From assembly GCA_963971425.1 (NCBI GenBank), contig OZ020525.1, positions 1,922,001 to 1,986,000 of the forward strand: a stretch of 64,000 nt of DNA, in the 5' to 3' direction. The position numbers were made by a program, and so were the translations under genes. The stretch is from Bryoerythrophyllum caledonicum (lineage: Eukaryota; Streptophyta; Bryopsida; Pottiales; Pottiaceae). Of the stretch, positions 20,218-29,950 are shown in pieces (the stretch's first letter is position 1; each line of letters opens with the position of its first letter). The notes beneath the pieces were generated by a model that did not search any database, had not been told where the DNA came from, and worked only from the letters and a program-made list of their open reading frames with translations.

Positions 20218-22551
20218 TCATGTTTGGCCACATCTCCCACACAAGGGATTAAAACCAACTTGTTGACGTGCATTTGTGCATTCCCTAGAATAATGACCTG
20301 GCTCTCCACATCTATAACATATTACTTCTTTGTTTCTATCTTGGTTAGGTTCTCTCCAAACTTGATGTTGACTATAACCATTATTTCTTCTCGGATTGTT
20401 ATTATTGTTTCCTGGTCTGGTGAAAGGTTGTTTGGATGTAATTCTATAAGGTTGTTTCTGGTTATTATTTTGAGAAGGTTGCTCTTGTACTAAGGCCTTA
20501 ACTTCCTTGATATTTCTACAAGTAGTTATATCATGACCCTTTGCACCACAATAAGCACATTTAAGCTTAGGTGTTCCTCCTATAGGATATCTACACTCGG
20601 TGGCCAAGTGTCCATGTCCCTTACAATTACTGCACCAAATATTAGTTCGTTGATTAGTAGCCTTAGGTCTTTTATTTTTTCCTTCATTAACTTGGACTGA
20701 CAATTCCCTAAATTGTTTTTGTAAGGCTTGTAGCTCATTTTCCTCATGACTTGGAGGCATCAACGCAAGTTGTTGCTCTCGAGGATGAGGTGGTCCTTGT
20801 ATGGTTAATTGGGGTTGACTAGATGTTGACCTAGGATAATAATCTCTTCCACTATTATCCATCCCATATTGAGTAGATACAGGTAAAAGATATGGATCCT
20901 GATATGGAATTCTTTTTTTCTGTAACAACATATTAGATCGCTGCATAGCAGCTTCCCAATTTCTAGCAGCTTCATATGTTGCATTTAAATTTGCCGGGTT
21001 GGAAAGTTTAACCTGGTATATACACATAGGATCTAATAAACCTCTGGTAAAGGTATTAGTGATCCATGCTTCTGGCATATTATGATCTCGCCATCTATTC
21101 AATAAGTTTCTAAGCCGAGTATAATATCCGGCTATAGTTTCTGTGGGATACATTTGAAAACTTTGTAACTGATCCTGCAAAGTATTATGATAAGACTGGG
21201 GTCTGAACCTGGTCAAAAATGCTTCTTTTAAAGCATCCCAGTTTATTGGTTGAGGATCTAATGCCGCATACCACCTCTGAGCTTCCCCTAGTAAATTACC
21301 AGGAAAACTAGTGATGTACTTATCAATTGCTAAATTATTAGCTATTGCTACTACTTGAAATCTTTCCAAGTAGGAATCTGGATCTTCTCCCAAGTCACCA
21401 TAGAATATGGGAAATGGAGCTATATTAAGCATCCTATGATGCGCCATAGCAAGGGGATTAACAAAAGGGTCGTCTGGAGTAGGAGGGGTTGAAGGTGGTG
21501 AGGATAATGAGGACCTGCTAGAGGTAGAACTAGCAGAAGAAGAGTCAAAAGGAGAAGTCCTCCCAGAAGTATGTGAGGGGAGTCCAGCTGGACTCTCTTC
21601 TCGCACTGGTGGTTCTGAGTGCTCTTCTTCTTTACTTTCACTATTAAATAAACTTTCACCTTCTTTAGGCTCACTTTGCTCACCTACATCTAACTTTTCC
21701 TCTTTAATAGGATTATACTTAAATTCCGCTCCTTCTACACTAATTTGGTCAATCTCTTCTTGTATGTCAAAGTTTAAAGTGGTAGGTCTAAGAATTTGAC
21801 TAAAAGCTTCTAATAACTCCTTACGAAACTTATGCTTTTCTTCTTCATTTTCCAATGGTCTATCATTCAGAAAATGGTCAATAGATTCTTTTGCTTCACT
21901 ATGAGTAAATATTGGTATTGACTCAAATTCTTGGGCAAAAGGACTTGGATAGGGAGTTTCAAAGTTTGTTTGGTCTGAGGAGTTACCTACTTCATATGTA
22001 CGATTTATTAAAGATTGGGGTATGGGGGTTCTAAACAATCGCTCTAACTCATCAAGTTGTTGATCATGAATGTTAGGTTTTTCATCCACTTCTTCCTCTT
22101 CTGAGGATCCTTCCTTTTCTAAGGATTTAGACCAAACCTTCTCACTTTGGGTCTCCCAATTTACTTCTTCCGGGCTACTAGAACAACAAGAGTGACTCGT
22201 ATATTTTTTATCTTTTCTTTTTCCTATATATTTCTTCCTAGGATTTTTTAAAGCTGCAAATACTAACTCTTCTGGGGTAAATTGTGGTGTCTTTGTGTCT
22301 GACTGAGGAGAATTTGGAGGATCGGGTAGTGTTTTATATGTTGTCTCCTTTTTTGTTTGTCTCAATGCCTTTTCTAAGGCTATTTCTATTTCCTCATCTA
22401 GTTTGAAGGGAGAAGGAGTTGTAACAGTGTTAAAGGTAGGATTATGTACTCCTAACACTATAGTTGGTTGTTTCCTCTCTACCCTTTTCTTATAACGTTG
22501 AGCTCTCTCGACTTTTTGTTTCTCTCTTTTCTCTTTGTCTTTTCCTGACAT
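20218..22551 (-). CDS. gag: Element A gag: capsid/nucleocapsid with CCHC knuckles
   Basis: 777 residues from ATG 22551. The N-terminal third is charged and low in complexity. A retrotransposon gag core is visible around LGEAQRWYAAL through FTRGLLDP (about residues 405-510). Three complete CCHC knuckles follow: CSNCKGHGHLATEC, CAYCGAKGHDITTC and CYRCGEPGHYSREC. A fourth begins CGRCGQT, is interrupted by TGA at 20220-20218, and is completed in the same frame by HVSTFC. The TGA therefore occupies the fourth spacer position of a C-x2-C-x4-H-x4-C motif. Gag forms the particle that packages element RNA. Confidence 0.95.
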   Translation of the reverse strand: MSGKDKEKREKQKVERAQRYKKRVERKQPTIVLGVHNPTFNTVTTPSPFKLDEEIEIALEKALRQTKKETTYKTLPDPPNSPQSDTKTPQFTPEELVFAALKNPRKKYIGKRKDKKYTSHSCCSSSPEEVNWETQSEKVWSKSLEKEGSSEEEEVDEKPNIHDQQLDELERLFRTPIPQSLINRTYEVGNSSDQTNFETPYPSPFAQEFESIPIFTHSEAKESIDHFLNDRPLENEEEKHKFRKELLEAFSQILRPTTLNFDIQEEIDQISVEGAEFKYNPIKEEKLDVGEQSEPKEGESLFNSESKEEEHSEPPVREESPAGLPSHTSGRTSPFDSSSASSTSSRSSLSSPPSTPPTPDDPFVNPLAMAHHRMLNIAPFPIFYGDLGEDPDSYLERFQVVAIANNLAIDKYITSFPGNLLGEAQRWYAALDPQPINWDALKEAFLTRFRPQSYHNTLQDQLQSFQMYPTETIAGYYTRLRNLLNRWRDHNMPEAWITNTFTRGLLDPMCIYQVKLSNPANLNATYEAARNWEAAMQRSNMLLQKKRIPYQDPYLLPVSTQYGMDNSGRDYYPRSTSSQPQLTIQGPPHPREQQLALMPPSHEENELQALQKQFRELSVQVNEGKNKRPKATNQRTNIWCSNCKGHGHLATECRYPIGGTPKLKCAYCGAKGHDITTCRNIKEVKALVQEQPSQNNNQKQPYRITSKQPFTRPGNNNNNPRRNNGYSQHQVWREPNQDRNKEVICYRCGEPGHYSRECTNARQQVGFNPLCGRCGQT

Positions 22552-22609
22552 TAGTAATCCCCATAGGTTTTTTATTTTTATCCTTATTCTGAACTTAATT
22601 TTTAAATTT

Positions 22610-22894
22610 TTAATTTAAACAAAGATAAATTGCTTCCTCCGTCAGCTTCATTCCCTCAACTTCCCATGCAATGTTTCGTGGATACTTATACATAGTTAGT
22701 AAGGCTCCCATTTCATTTTCTCCCAACCATTCACTGGCTATACCTATTAAAAGGTCTATCTCACTTTCGGCTATTTTCAAATATCCCCCATCATAAGGTC
22801 CTATACGGTGATACGCACAAATTGTAGTGATTAATCTCCTAATTATTTTCCCACCATTAACTGGGGTACATAAAGGATCACTCTCTCGGTTCAT
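22610..22894 (-). CDS. Element A small ORF 4 (94 aa), paralogue of small ORFs 2 and 3
   Basis: It lies 58 bp upstream of gag. The second half (YLKIAESEIDLLIGIASEWLGE and on) aligns with small ORF 3 over about 70 residues. Shared features are an E-x2-EI-(E/D)-x-LI segment, an EWLGE core, an acidic-Met/Ile-Gly-x-LL step, a Tyr-Pro pair and a C-terminal Leu-Cys. The predicted character is helical and acidic with no membrane segment. I recognise no family and propose no function. Its intactness in a young element with compact spacing to its neighbours argues that it is translated. Confidence 0.65.
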   Translation of the reverse strand: MNRESDPLCTPVNGGKIIRRLITTICAYHRIGPYDGGYLKIAESEIDLLIGIASEWLGENEMGALLTMYKYPRNIAWEVEGMKLTEEAIYLCLN

Positions 22895-22942
22895 TTTGTC
22901 ATTGGGGTACTTGTATGGTATTTCAAGGAATTATAAAGAATT

Positions 22943-23224
22943 TTAACTTGAACAAAGGTGGAGAGCCTCCATGGATAGGTTTAATTCCTTCTCTTTATTT
23001 ATGGGGTAACCTAAATATGCCAACAATTCCCCTATCTCAAGTTCACCCAACCATTCTTTTGCTTGTTCAATCAATCTCTCTATTTCAGTTTCTACTATAT
23101 CCAAATATTTCCTATCCTGACTAATGAAAGTTTCATAATAAGCTATTCTTGCATATAAGAATTTAAGGGACTTATTTCTTTCACTTTTAGAATTTAGGCG
23201 TTCAATTTTTCTCATTTGCTCCAT
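22943..23224 (-). CDS. Element A small ORF 3 (93 aa), paralogue of small ORFs 2 and 4
   Basis: Its start overlaps the end of small ORF 2 by 23 bp in another frame, which suits termination-reinitiation. The core is IVETEIERLIEQAKEWLGE, then EIGELLAYLGYP, with a C-terminal Leu-Cys-Ser-Ser. It is the closest match to small ORF 4. The acidic, helical character is the same. No known domain is recognised. Confidence 0.65.
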   Translation of the reverse strand: MEQMRKIERLNSKSERNKSLKFLYARIAYYETFISQDRKYLDIVETEIERLIEQAKEWLGELEIGELLAYLGYPINKEKELNLSMEALHLCSS

Positions 23225-23510
23225 TGAGGTAACAATAGTGACGCCAATCAGTCAGGGTAAATGGTTCTATCTTAAATTCTCGTGACAGTGGTTCTATTAT
23301 TAATTCTCTTGGGTAATTGAATTTTTGTAAGAAAGTATTGATGATTTTTTTTCTATTAATGGAATGTTGGTTGTTGTCTTTAATACGTTCTATTTCTGTC
23401 CCCAAAAGTCTAAATAATTTCCCTTCATTGTATTGAATTTTAGAATAAATTATTAACAATCTTTTCAACCTTGTCCGTTGTTCCTTAAAAGTTTCATTTG
23501 AGGAACTCAT
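23202..23510 (-). CDS. Element A small ORF 2 (102 aa), distant paralogue of ORFs 3 and 4
   Basis: It begins 6 bp after the stop of small ORF 1. The region LLGTEIERI, then a Phe-x-Tyr-Pro motif and a C-terminal Cys-Tyr-Leu, follows the same order as in ORFs 3 and 4 (EIERL, then Gly-Tyr-Pro, then Leu-Cys). Similarity is weaker, since the EWLGE core is replaced. It is rich in Lys, Arg and Ile. I read it as the most diverged member of a tandem triplication. Confidence 0.6.
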   Translation of the reverse strand: MSSSNETFKEQRTRLKRLLIIYSKIQYNEGKLFRLLGTEIERIKDNNQHSINRKKIINTFLQKFNYPRELIIEPLSREFKIEPFTLTDWRHYCYLNGANEKN

Positions 23511-23516
23511 TTTTTT

Positions 23517-24035
23517 TTAAATACATAATAAATCAAAGGCTACACTCACGGGAACTTCTGGATCTTTAGATAAGAAGTCAGGAAAGAATACTTTGCTCTC
23601 TAAGTTTTGTTTACTATAAACAAAGATATAAGTTTCTTGATTAAACTTGTATCCGTTCCAAGCCCCTAAGCCTCTAGAAATTAATGGTTGTGTTTGAAGT
23701 TTCAATCTACCATATTGAGCAAAAAGGTAGTGTAGTTGATATTTTAAATATAAAGTCTTTTTCTTGACAATTACTTCATTAAAACCCTCACCCTTATTCC
23801 ACACTTTGTTTAAAATTAATTGTTTAATTTCTAAGGGTAGTTGTTCAAATTTTTCATTAAATGATTGATCAATTTTTAGGTGAGCCCCATAAAATTGAAA
23901 TCCTTGTCCGTAATACGCACCTCTATAGACACGATAAAGGGCGCTAAACAAATATGGACCACTAAAGAAGTCACTCAAGGTTTCTTCAGAAACCTCCCAT
24001 GGAAAAGTAGACATGTTGTAACAACATGTCTTCAC
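23517..24035 (-). CDS. Element A small ORF 1 (172 aa), unknown
   Basis: It is the first ORF after the primer site, about 160 bp downstream of it. The frame starts at 24035, with an alternative in-frame ATG 7 codons later (MSTFPWEV). It is rich in aromatic residues (Tyr and Phe in the first 50 and the last 60 residues) with a charged middle. No membrane helix, zinc finger or known motif is seen, and it is not similar to small ORFs 2-4. An ORF between primer site and gag is a known property of Ogre elements, but I cannot show that this one is related. Confidence 0.65.
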   Translation of the reverse strand: MKTCCYNMSTFPWEVSEETLSDFFSGPYLFSALYRVYRGAYYGQGFQFYGAHLKIDQSFNEKFEQLPLEIKQLILNKVWNKGEGFNEVIVKKKTLYLKYQLHYLFAQYGRLKLQTQPLISRGLGAWNGYKFNQETYIFVYSKQNLESKVFFPDFLSKDPEVPVSVAFDLLCI

Positions 24036-24193
24036 TCTTTACAAATTTTAATTTTTAAATTTTTTAAATAATGTTTTTCAAAGTTTATAACTTCACATAA
24101 AACTAAATGCTATGATAGTTTACTTAAGTAATTGACTTAAGTTTGACAGCTTTCCTAATTAAAATTACTTAAAAAAAAACTTGACGGTACCAT
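24036..24193. other. Leader of element A
   Basis: A short AT-rich leader between primer site and the first small ORF, with two CTTAAG sites near 24125-24140. Confidence 0.5.
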
Positions 24194-24210
24194 CCCCAGC
24201 ATGGTCGCCA
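24194..24210 (-). promoter_or_regulatory. Primer-binding site of element A
   Basis: On the minus strand TGGCGACCATGCTGGGG starts 6 bp (TTTTTT) after the end of the 5' LTR. TGG pairs with tRNA CCA. The pattern matches TGGCGCCGTTGCCGGGG of plant Tat-type elements with some changes. The exact tRNA is not identified. Confidence 0.8.
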
Positions 24211-24216
24211 AAAAAA

Positions 24217-26201
24217 TGTAGCGATGGTTTTCACCACTCTAAGAAAACACCCAAGTGTACCCACACCTCATAGGATTCGTTACGGGGATGATCATACGCC
24301 TAGTTTTAAGTATTTGGAGATTAATTGTGTCGTTAAAGCTATCTTTTTAGTTAATTCTTAAGGTTATCTATCTATTTTTAGGGAATTAGGGCGGTTAGCA
24401 TCACTCTTAAGGGATCCATCCACAAAGTCTAATCCCAAAGGATCTCTCGTGCCTTAAGACGGAACATTAGTCCTTCTAAGATTGTGCTTATGCCACTAAT
24501 CCTTAAACACTTGCCACACTGGGCTAATGGAAGTTTCCATTAAGTCTCATTGCATTGGTTCTTTTAATTACAATCTTTAAGAATTCAAATTCTTACCTCA
24601 TGCAAAATTGCTCCACTTTTCACGTCCGTCCACTAAATCCACGTAATCACGTTCTTAAGACAAGGATTAGTCTCAAAAATCACATACACAAGTTAACTTA
24701 AGTCTTAAGGAATTTCAGCTCTTAAGTCTCCACTTAAGTTCACCTTTCCACAATTATCCCTTAAAGACCACGGTGTTCCACACTTACTCGTACCACTTAG
24801 TCTTTAAGATGTCTAAATTTTACTTAAGACTTCGCTCTTAGTTGACTCCATGTTCTTAAGAACACAGTTTCTGTCCTTGAGTTCTTAAGCACTCACTTAC
24901 TCAATCGGGACTGATTCTTAAGAACCTGTACTGTCTAGACCAATTCAGCCCTACAGTGTTCTTAAGTTTCTGTCTTAAGACTTCCAGAATCGGGAATGCA
25001 TCTCACTGAATGCAAATGATGTCCCATATTCTCACTCATACGGATCTTAAGTCCCAGCCCTTAAACTTAAGGGTCTACTGGTACTTAAGATCTCAATCTT
25101 CATAAGCTTATGTATCCAAACTTGGACTTAAGATTCTTAAGTTTTTATGTTTTCTTCTTAAGTTTTTCTTTGGGATTTGCTCCTTATTTTTCTCTCTTAT
25201 GTTAGATTCTTAAATACTCACAACTTAGTCTATCTTAGAGAATCCCTTCTATTAAGACTAGACTTAATGCCAATTTTTTGTATGCATAATATGACACTCT
25301 TGCCATGCATCAAGGTATGCCACTCTTGATGTTTATTGCATAAATTGCATTAACATGAATAAGATCTCCACTCTTATTCTTATGATACTCAAGTTATGCT
25401 CACTCACACTTGAGATCTTATTAAGTACTTATGCATCACACATCTCATGCACTAAGTCACTTAATTCCACATTATCTCCATTAATCTTCACAATTATAAT
25501 TATTGCTCCAACACACACACAAGGTCACACACACGACCTTAGTAGTTAGGGTATTTCCCTAACTTATTCCATGAAGAATAAATATACAATGCATTCATGC
25601 ATAGGAATTTTATCCACAATTAATACCTAATGCATGCAATTGCATTTACAACACACAATGTCAAATTTATGTAATGAAGTTCACATATTATTGCAATTAT
25701 ACATATGACTCAAGTTACAAGACTCTACATATGCAAATTCAATAACCATTATATATTCATATATAAAATTAAATACTCTTACAACATTAAGAGTCATCAA
25801 CTAGCTCTTTCACCTAAAGCTAGGGCTCACTCCAATCTTCCTCCAAGGAATTTCTATGGTAATGGCCAAGAATGCTAAAAATTCAAGCTAGTCATTCTAC
25901 TCAACATCCAAGAGGCACACCTCTTGGCAAGAGGTTTTTCCTATCATTAACCATTAAGATTAATTCCACTAAATCTTCACATCTCTTCATATCTATTCAT
26001 GAAAAGGTACAACCTATCCAAAGGGTGCGAGTCCAACCCTTTTCCCATTATTTCCTTATTCTTGGATATGAATAGGTACTTTCCACCTAATTATCTACTT
26101 AGTGTAAACTTAATCATTAATTTTTTAATTCTCCATATATCTACAACCCTTTTTACACTTAATTTTCGGAAAAAAGCTAATTTTGTCATTTTGGCTCTAC
26201 A
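24217..26201 (-). repeat. Element A 5' LTR (right copy)
   Basis: 1985 bp, TG...CA. In element sense it starts TGTAGAGCC and ends CGCTACA. It holds about 21 CTTAAG hexamers in what is the downstream part in element sense. The T-rich/A-rich segment near 25750-25775 could contain the TATA box, which I cannot fix with confidence. Confidence 0.95.
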
Positions 26202-26206
26202 GGGAC
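26202..26206. repeat. 5-bp TSD of element A (GGGAC), right copy
   Basis: Identical to 6784-6788, directly after the LTR end CA. Confidence 0.95.
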
Positions 26207-28627
26207 CAATTGAAAAGTTTTATCCGTAAGGTTGGACCATTGAATGTGGTCCAAGTGTGCACCGATAATGCTTTAAACATGTTGGGGGCAATGAAGAAGG
26301 TCAACGATGAGTACCCGCACATATATACTCAAGGGTGTTGTGCACATATTTTGGACCTCCTCCTCGAGGACTGGGGGAAGGAAGGCATGTTTGTAGACCT
26401 CGTCCAAAAGGCGAAACAGATTGCATTGTATATCCGGAACCACCATGTGCCCATGGCCCTTTTTTGTCGATTTTCGCCACAATTGTCTCTGTTGTGGCCA
26501 GCAGCAACAAGGTTTGCATGCAATTACATAATGATCCATTGTCTATTGGAAGTGAAGAATGCCCTGGAGATGGTTGTGATAGACCCAACATGGATATCCT
26601 ACGTATCCTCTCTTTTCGATAGGCAAAACGGGCACCGTGCCCATGCGAAGGCATTGCAGGTGCGAGCCACCGTTCTAGACGAGACTTTCTGGCATCGGTG
26701 CAGTAACTTTGAATTTGTAGTGGCACCAGTACTAAAGGCATTGCGGACTTTTGATGGTGACACTCCGGCAATGGGAATTGCTTGGGTGACCATGAACAAG
26801 CTAAAGGAGCATGTGTTCAAGCTGCGCAATGCGCCATTCAACATGCTTGACGGAATTGCAACTCGCCTTGAAGGATCATTCCTACAGCGTTGGGAGATGA
26901 TGACAACAGATCTCCATTATGCAGGGGCTTTATTGAATCCTTTTCTAGCCAATAACTTGCAAATTCAAAACAATGGTGAGGCCAAAAGGGCCCTAAATAA
27001 GGTTGTTATGACGCTCTGTGGTCCACTCGGAGTGTCTTTTTTGGCAGTAATGCTCGAAATCACGGAGTATGAAGAATTGCGAGGCCCATATTCACCGGAG
27101 GAAGCTGGGGAAATTGAAAACAACAACCTCTTGCCTCACCAATGGTGGAACCGCGTGGGCGGGCAATCATTGCCTATCATTGTGAAGCGTATACTAGCAC
27201 AAACCTGCTCGGCCTTGTCATGTGAGCATAATTGGAGCATGTATTCGTTCGTGCATAGTATGAGCCGAAATTGCTTGGGAGTGCAGAAAGCGGAAGATTT
27301 GGTTTACATCTACACGAATAGTCGATTGCTCCGAGAACGTGCTCGTCCAGACCCGATTCGATGGTATGAGGAGAATGTGCATTCGGAGGAGTCTGATCCA
27401 GATGGGGGACTTCATTCAAACACAGAGGACGAGGGTTTGGAGTCGGATGATGAGGGTTATAACTGGATGGGCGGCGATTGGGAAGACCTTGCCGGTGACA
27501 ACAACCCTGTGTCTGATCATAGCCCACCTAGGGACAACTCTGCAAACAACGAGCACGGTGGAGATGTACTACATGACCATTTTCACAACGTCCACGGTGA
27601 CCCAGTGGATCCTTTTGTGTTTGATGATGTCGACGGAGCGGCAGTCCATACTATAGTAGAATTATCGGGTGAAGACCGTGCCCAAGAAGCTAGGGCAGAC
27701 GAAGATGGATCGGCATTGGGGAGCAATCTTGATGGAGATGACAACATCTCGGAGAATCAGTCTATGAACTCAAACGGCTCTAGTGCCTCGGGCCCTTCTA
27801 GTGGCGATGGCCCTGAACTCGACGGTCATGGCATTGGCATTGCAGCAAATGATACATTTCCTCACGATGGAAACGAAGTGAGCAGTGGTGAAAACGATAA
27901 TGAATCCCATGAGCCAATGGCCACCACGGGGTCCATTGAAGTTGTGAGAAGCTCTCCGGTTTTGCCTCAAGCAATAGAACCGGACTCAGAGGAAGACATG
28001 CCACTACAAGATTTGTTTCGGCGGCCCCGTGATCAAAGTACCGCATCGATCGGAAGAACTCTTTTACGTGTAAAGAAAAAGACCTCTTCAACAATAGTTC
28101 GGCCACCCGTCCACCGTAGCGCACTCGGCCCAAATGGTGGTGTGGAGCGTGCAATACTAACCCCACAACTTCCCTCCGCGAGGGTTGGGTCCTCTACTAT
28201 GAGCAGTCATTTAGGGACACGGAGGGGCGAGAACAATGGTACTCTCCCTTTCTTCACGGGACCTTGGCGAAGTGGAACCTCGGAGAGAGTCATTGGGGCC
28301 AAAGGCAACCGCTCCAAAAACATGGATGGAGTAACAGACAAAAGGAAGAATATTCGAGTAAAACGACTTGTGAACGCCGCATCAACTACTGGAGCCGAGC
28401 TACAATTACGAAACTTGGCCTCGGAGATTGAGGAGTACGTTGCACCAGTCTTGGAAAATTCAGCGGAGAACTTCTCATCATCGGGCGATGATGCAGACGA
28501 TGAGGATTGCGATGAGGTACCTGGCGACAATACGGTGGTGCTTCGCGGGCTTTCTCTTCCCCAAAATGTTCGCCGATCAAAACGAAAGCGAAAACACAAT
28601 GAAGAATCCTCAAGCTCAGATGATTAA
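26202..28627 (+). pseudogene. hAT transposase, 3' part with hAT dimerisation region and acidic tail
   Basis: It continues the frame cut at 6788. First comes CTDNALNMLGA (the second catalytic Asp region), then CCAHILDLLLEDWGK (the conserved C-x2-H of hAT cores). A hAT C-terminal dimerisation segment lies at about 27190-27340 (ALSCEHNWSMYS, RNCLG, LVYIYTNSRLL). After it come about 420 residues that are acidic and Ser/Asp/Asn-rich, ending in a basic stretch (RRSKRKRKHN) that may be a nuclear localisation signal. The frame is open for 2.4 kb without a stop until TAA 28625-28627. The damage is the insertion plus the two upstream frameshifts. Confidence 0.9.
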
Positions 28628-28854
28628 AAGATGACGGACATGAGGGTACTACAAGTTAAAAGTGACTTTAGTGGTGTGGTGATAGCATGGTACAATAGCA
28701 CCGCGGTTTTAAACTATGTACTTGGTGTTGAGAGTGCCCATTCATGAAAGCTCCACATTGAAATAAATAATTTTAATGTTAGAGCACCCTGGTACAATTG
28801 AATTCTTTCACATTCTCTAAACCTCAGCCCTTTTGAGGGGCAGACGCAGTGTTC
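28628..28854. other. 3' flank of the transposase gene in the hAT
   Basis: Non-coding, with AATAAATAA near 28763-28771 that could serve as polyadenylation signal for the transposase transcript. Confidence 0.4.
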
Positions 28855-29225
28855 GATCGCACGCGCCCGGCCCCTAATCGGGCGCGCCCGATAGGCAGGT
28901 GCGCGCGCGACCTACAATGGAACGCGCCAGGCCCGTGACGCTGCACGCCCGGCCCCTAACGGTACGCGCCCGACCTTGACGGTACGCGCCCGGCCCTGAG
29001 TGCAACGCACCCGGCCCTGACGCGTACGCGCCCGACCCTGAAATGCACGCGCGAGGCCCTTAGGGGTATGCGTCCGGCCTTGTATGCACGCGCCCGGCCC
29101 TAAATCGTACGCGCCCGACCCTAATTGGAACGCGCCCGGTCCTACATAAACGCGCCTGGTCCAGATTGGTATGCGTCCGGCCTCAAATGCTGCGCGCGCG
29201 GTCCGAAGGCATGCGCCCGCCCCTT
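28855..29225 (-). repeat. GC-rich subterminal repeat array, right side of hAT
   Basis: About seventeen degenerate units on ACGCGCCCGGCCCT, reverse complement of the left array. CpG-rich. Confidence 0.75.
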
Positions 29226-29319
29226 GATGTGACGTGGAATGCCGTCTGACGTGTCATACACACGTGTTTTACCAGGGGGTAAGTTGAAAATTAGATTTAG
29301 GGTTTGTAATTTTTTTTTA

Positions 29320-29406
29320 CACGGAACTGTCCGCCAAAAAGTGTTGTCCGTCCTGTCCGTCCGTCCGCTGTCTTTGGGCCCCTGTCCGTCTATGTAGACA
29401 ACCCTG
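29320..29406 (-). repeat. hAT right terminus
   Basis: Read inward from 29406: CAGGGTTGTCTACATAGACG, followed by several GGACGGAC motifs. This is the intact hAT end. Confidence 0.8.
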
Positions 29407-29414
29407 CTCAATTC
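29407..29414. repeat. Right 8-bp TSD of the hAT (CTCAATTC)
   Basis: Exact copy of 4529-4536. Confidence 0.9.
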
Positions 29415-29670
29415 ATTGCTTGAGTGTCAAAAATGCGGGAAAGAAAGGTGTATGGGCGGAGATAATTAAGCTACACTTGCTAAAACCCGAAATTGATGGT
29501 ATCATGATGCTTAAAGGGCTTAGACCCTTCATCCTTAAACTAGATGGTCACAACATCATTGAAAAGGTTTTTAAGAGCTACCAAAATATTGCTAGGCATT
29601 CTAACCTCTCTATCAAGGTGAAGAGTGACAACTTGAAGGGTGTTTCGGCCAACAACCTTTTGAAAGATGT
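29415..29670 (+). pseudogene. LINE ORF1a, middle part
   Basis: It continues in frame from 4536 and ends at the GATGT TSD of the 5.37-kb unit, resuming at 35039. About 85 residues are encoded, Lys- and Leu-rich. A stop at 29690 lies inside the inserted unit and is not the true end. The two clean in-frame joins are the main evidence that this is one ancestral ORF. Confidence 0.6.
29666..29670. repeat. 5-bp TSD of the 5.37-kb unit (GATGT), left copy
   Basis: GATGT directly precedes TGTCGTACC. The same GATGT follows TACGACA at 35039-35043. Confidence 0.85.
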
Positions 29671-29950
29671 TGTCGTACCACAGATTTTTTAAAATAATTA
29701 GCTAAGTAGTTTAGGCCAGGCTAGGGTGTTAAGGTTAACCAGAAGCTTAAGTTAAGGCATCAATCTAAACTAGGATTAGCCTCTAAGTAGAAATAGGGAT
29801 GGATGAATAAGGGGTTATGTTAAATCCTTATTAGGGCTAAAGGAGATCCTAGACCTAAGCCCAGACCCAATTTTGAAAACTCACTTAAGCCAAGGACAAC
29901 CAGATCACCTTAACCGGAGGCAATCCGGTTTTTCCCCCCAAGCTTGGGAA

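Larger units (their letters stand above)
6789..26201 (-). mobile_element. Element A: young 19.4-kb Ty3/gypsy LTR retrotransposon
   Basis: LTRs (6789-8772 and 24217-26201) are near identical, begin TG and end CA, and are flanked by GGGAC. All coding content is on the minus strand. The primer site 6 bp from the right LTR resembles the TGGCGCCGTTGCCGGGG type common in plant Tat/Ogre-like elements. The pol order PR-RT-RNase H-INT defines Ty3/gypsy. Unusual content: four short ORFs between primer site and gag, a stop codon inside a zinc knuckle between gag and pol, and a 1155-aa ORF after pol. At 19.4 kb it is at the large end for LTR elements, comparable to Ogre-type elements. I see only three substitutions and one indel between LTRs, so the insertion is recent. 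Confidence 0.95.
4537..29406 (+). mobile_element. hAT DNA transposon carrying a nested Ty3/gypsy element
   Basis: The right end, read inward, is CAGGGTTGT and the left end is GAGGGTTGT, so the left terminal base appears mutated. Both are flanked by the 8-bp TSD CTCAATTC. Without the nested 19.4-kb retrotransposon and its TSD copy the element is about 5.45 kb. In order it has GTCCGTCCG-rich ends, a GC-rich subterminal array, a minus-strand kinase fragment, a gap, a plus-strand transposase gene, and an oppositely oriented GC-rich array. It entered LINE ORF1 and was itself hit by element A. Transposase frameshifts and the split gene make it non-autonomous now. Confidence 0.88.
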
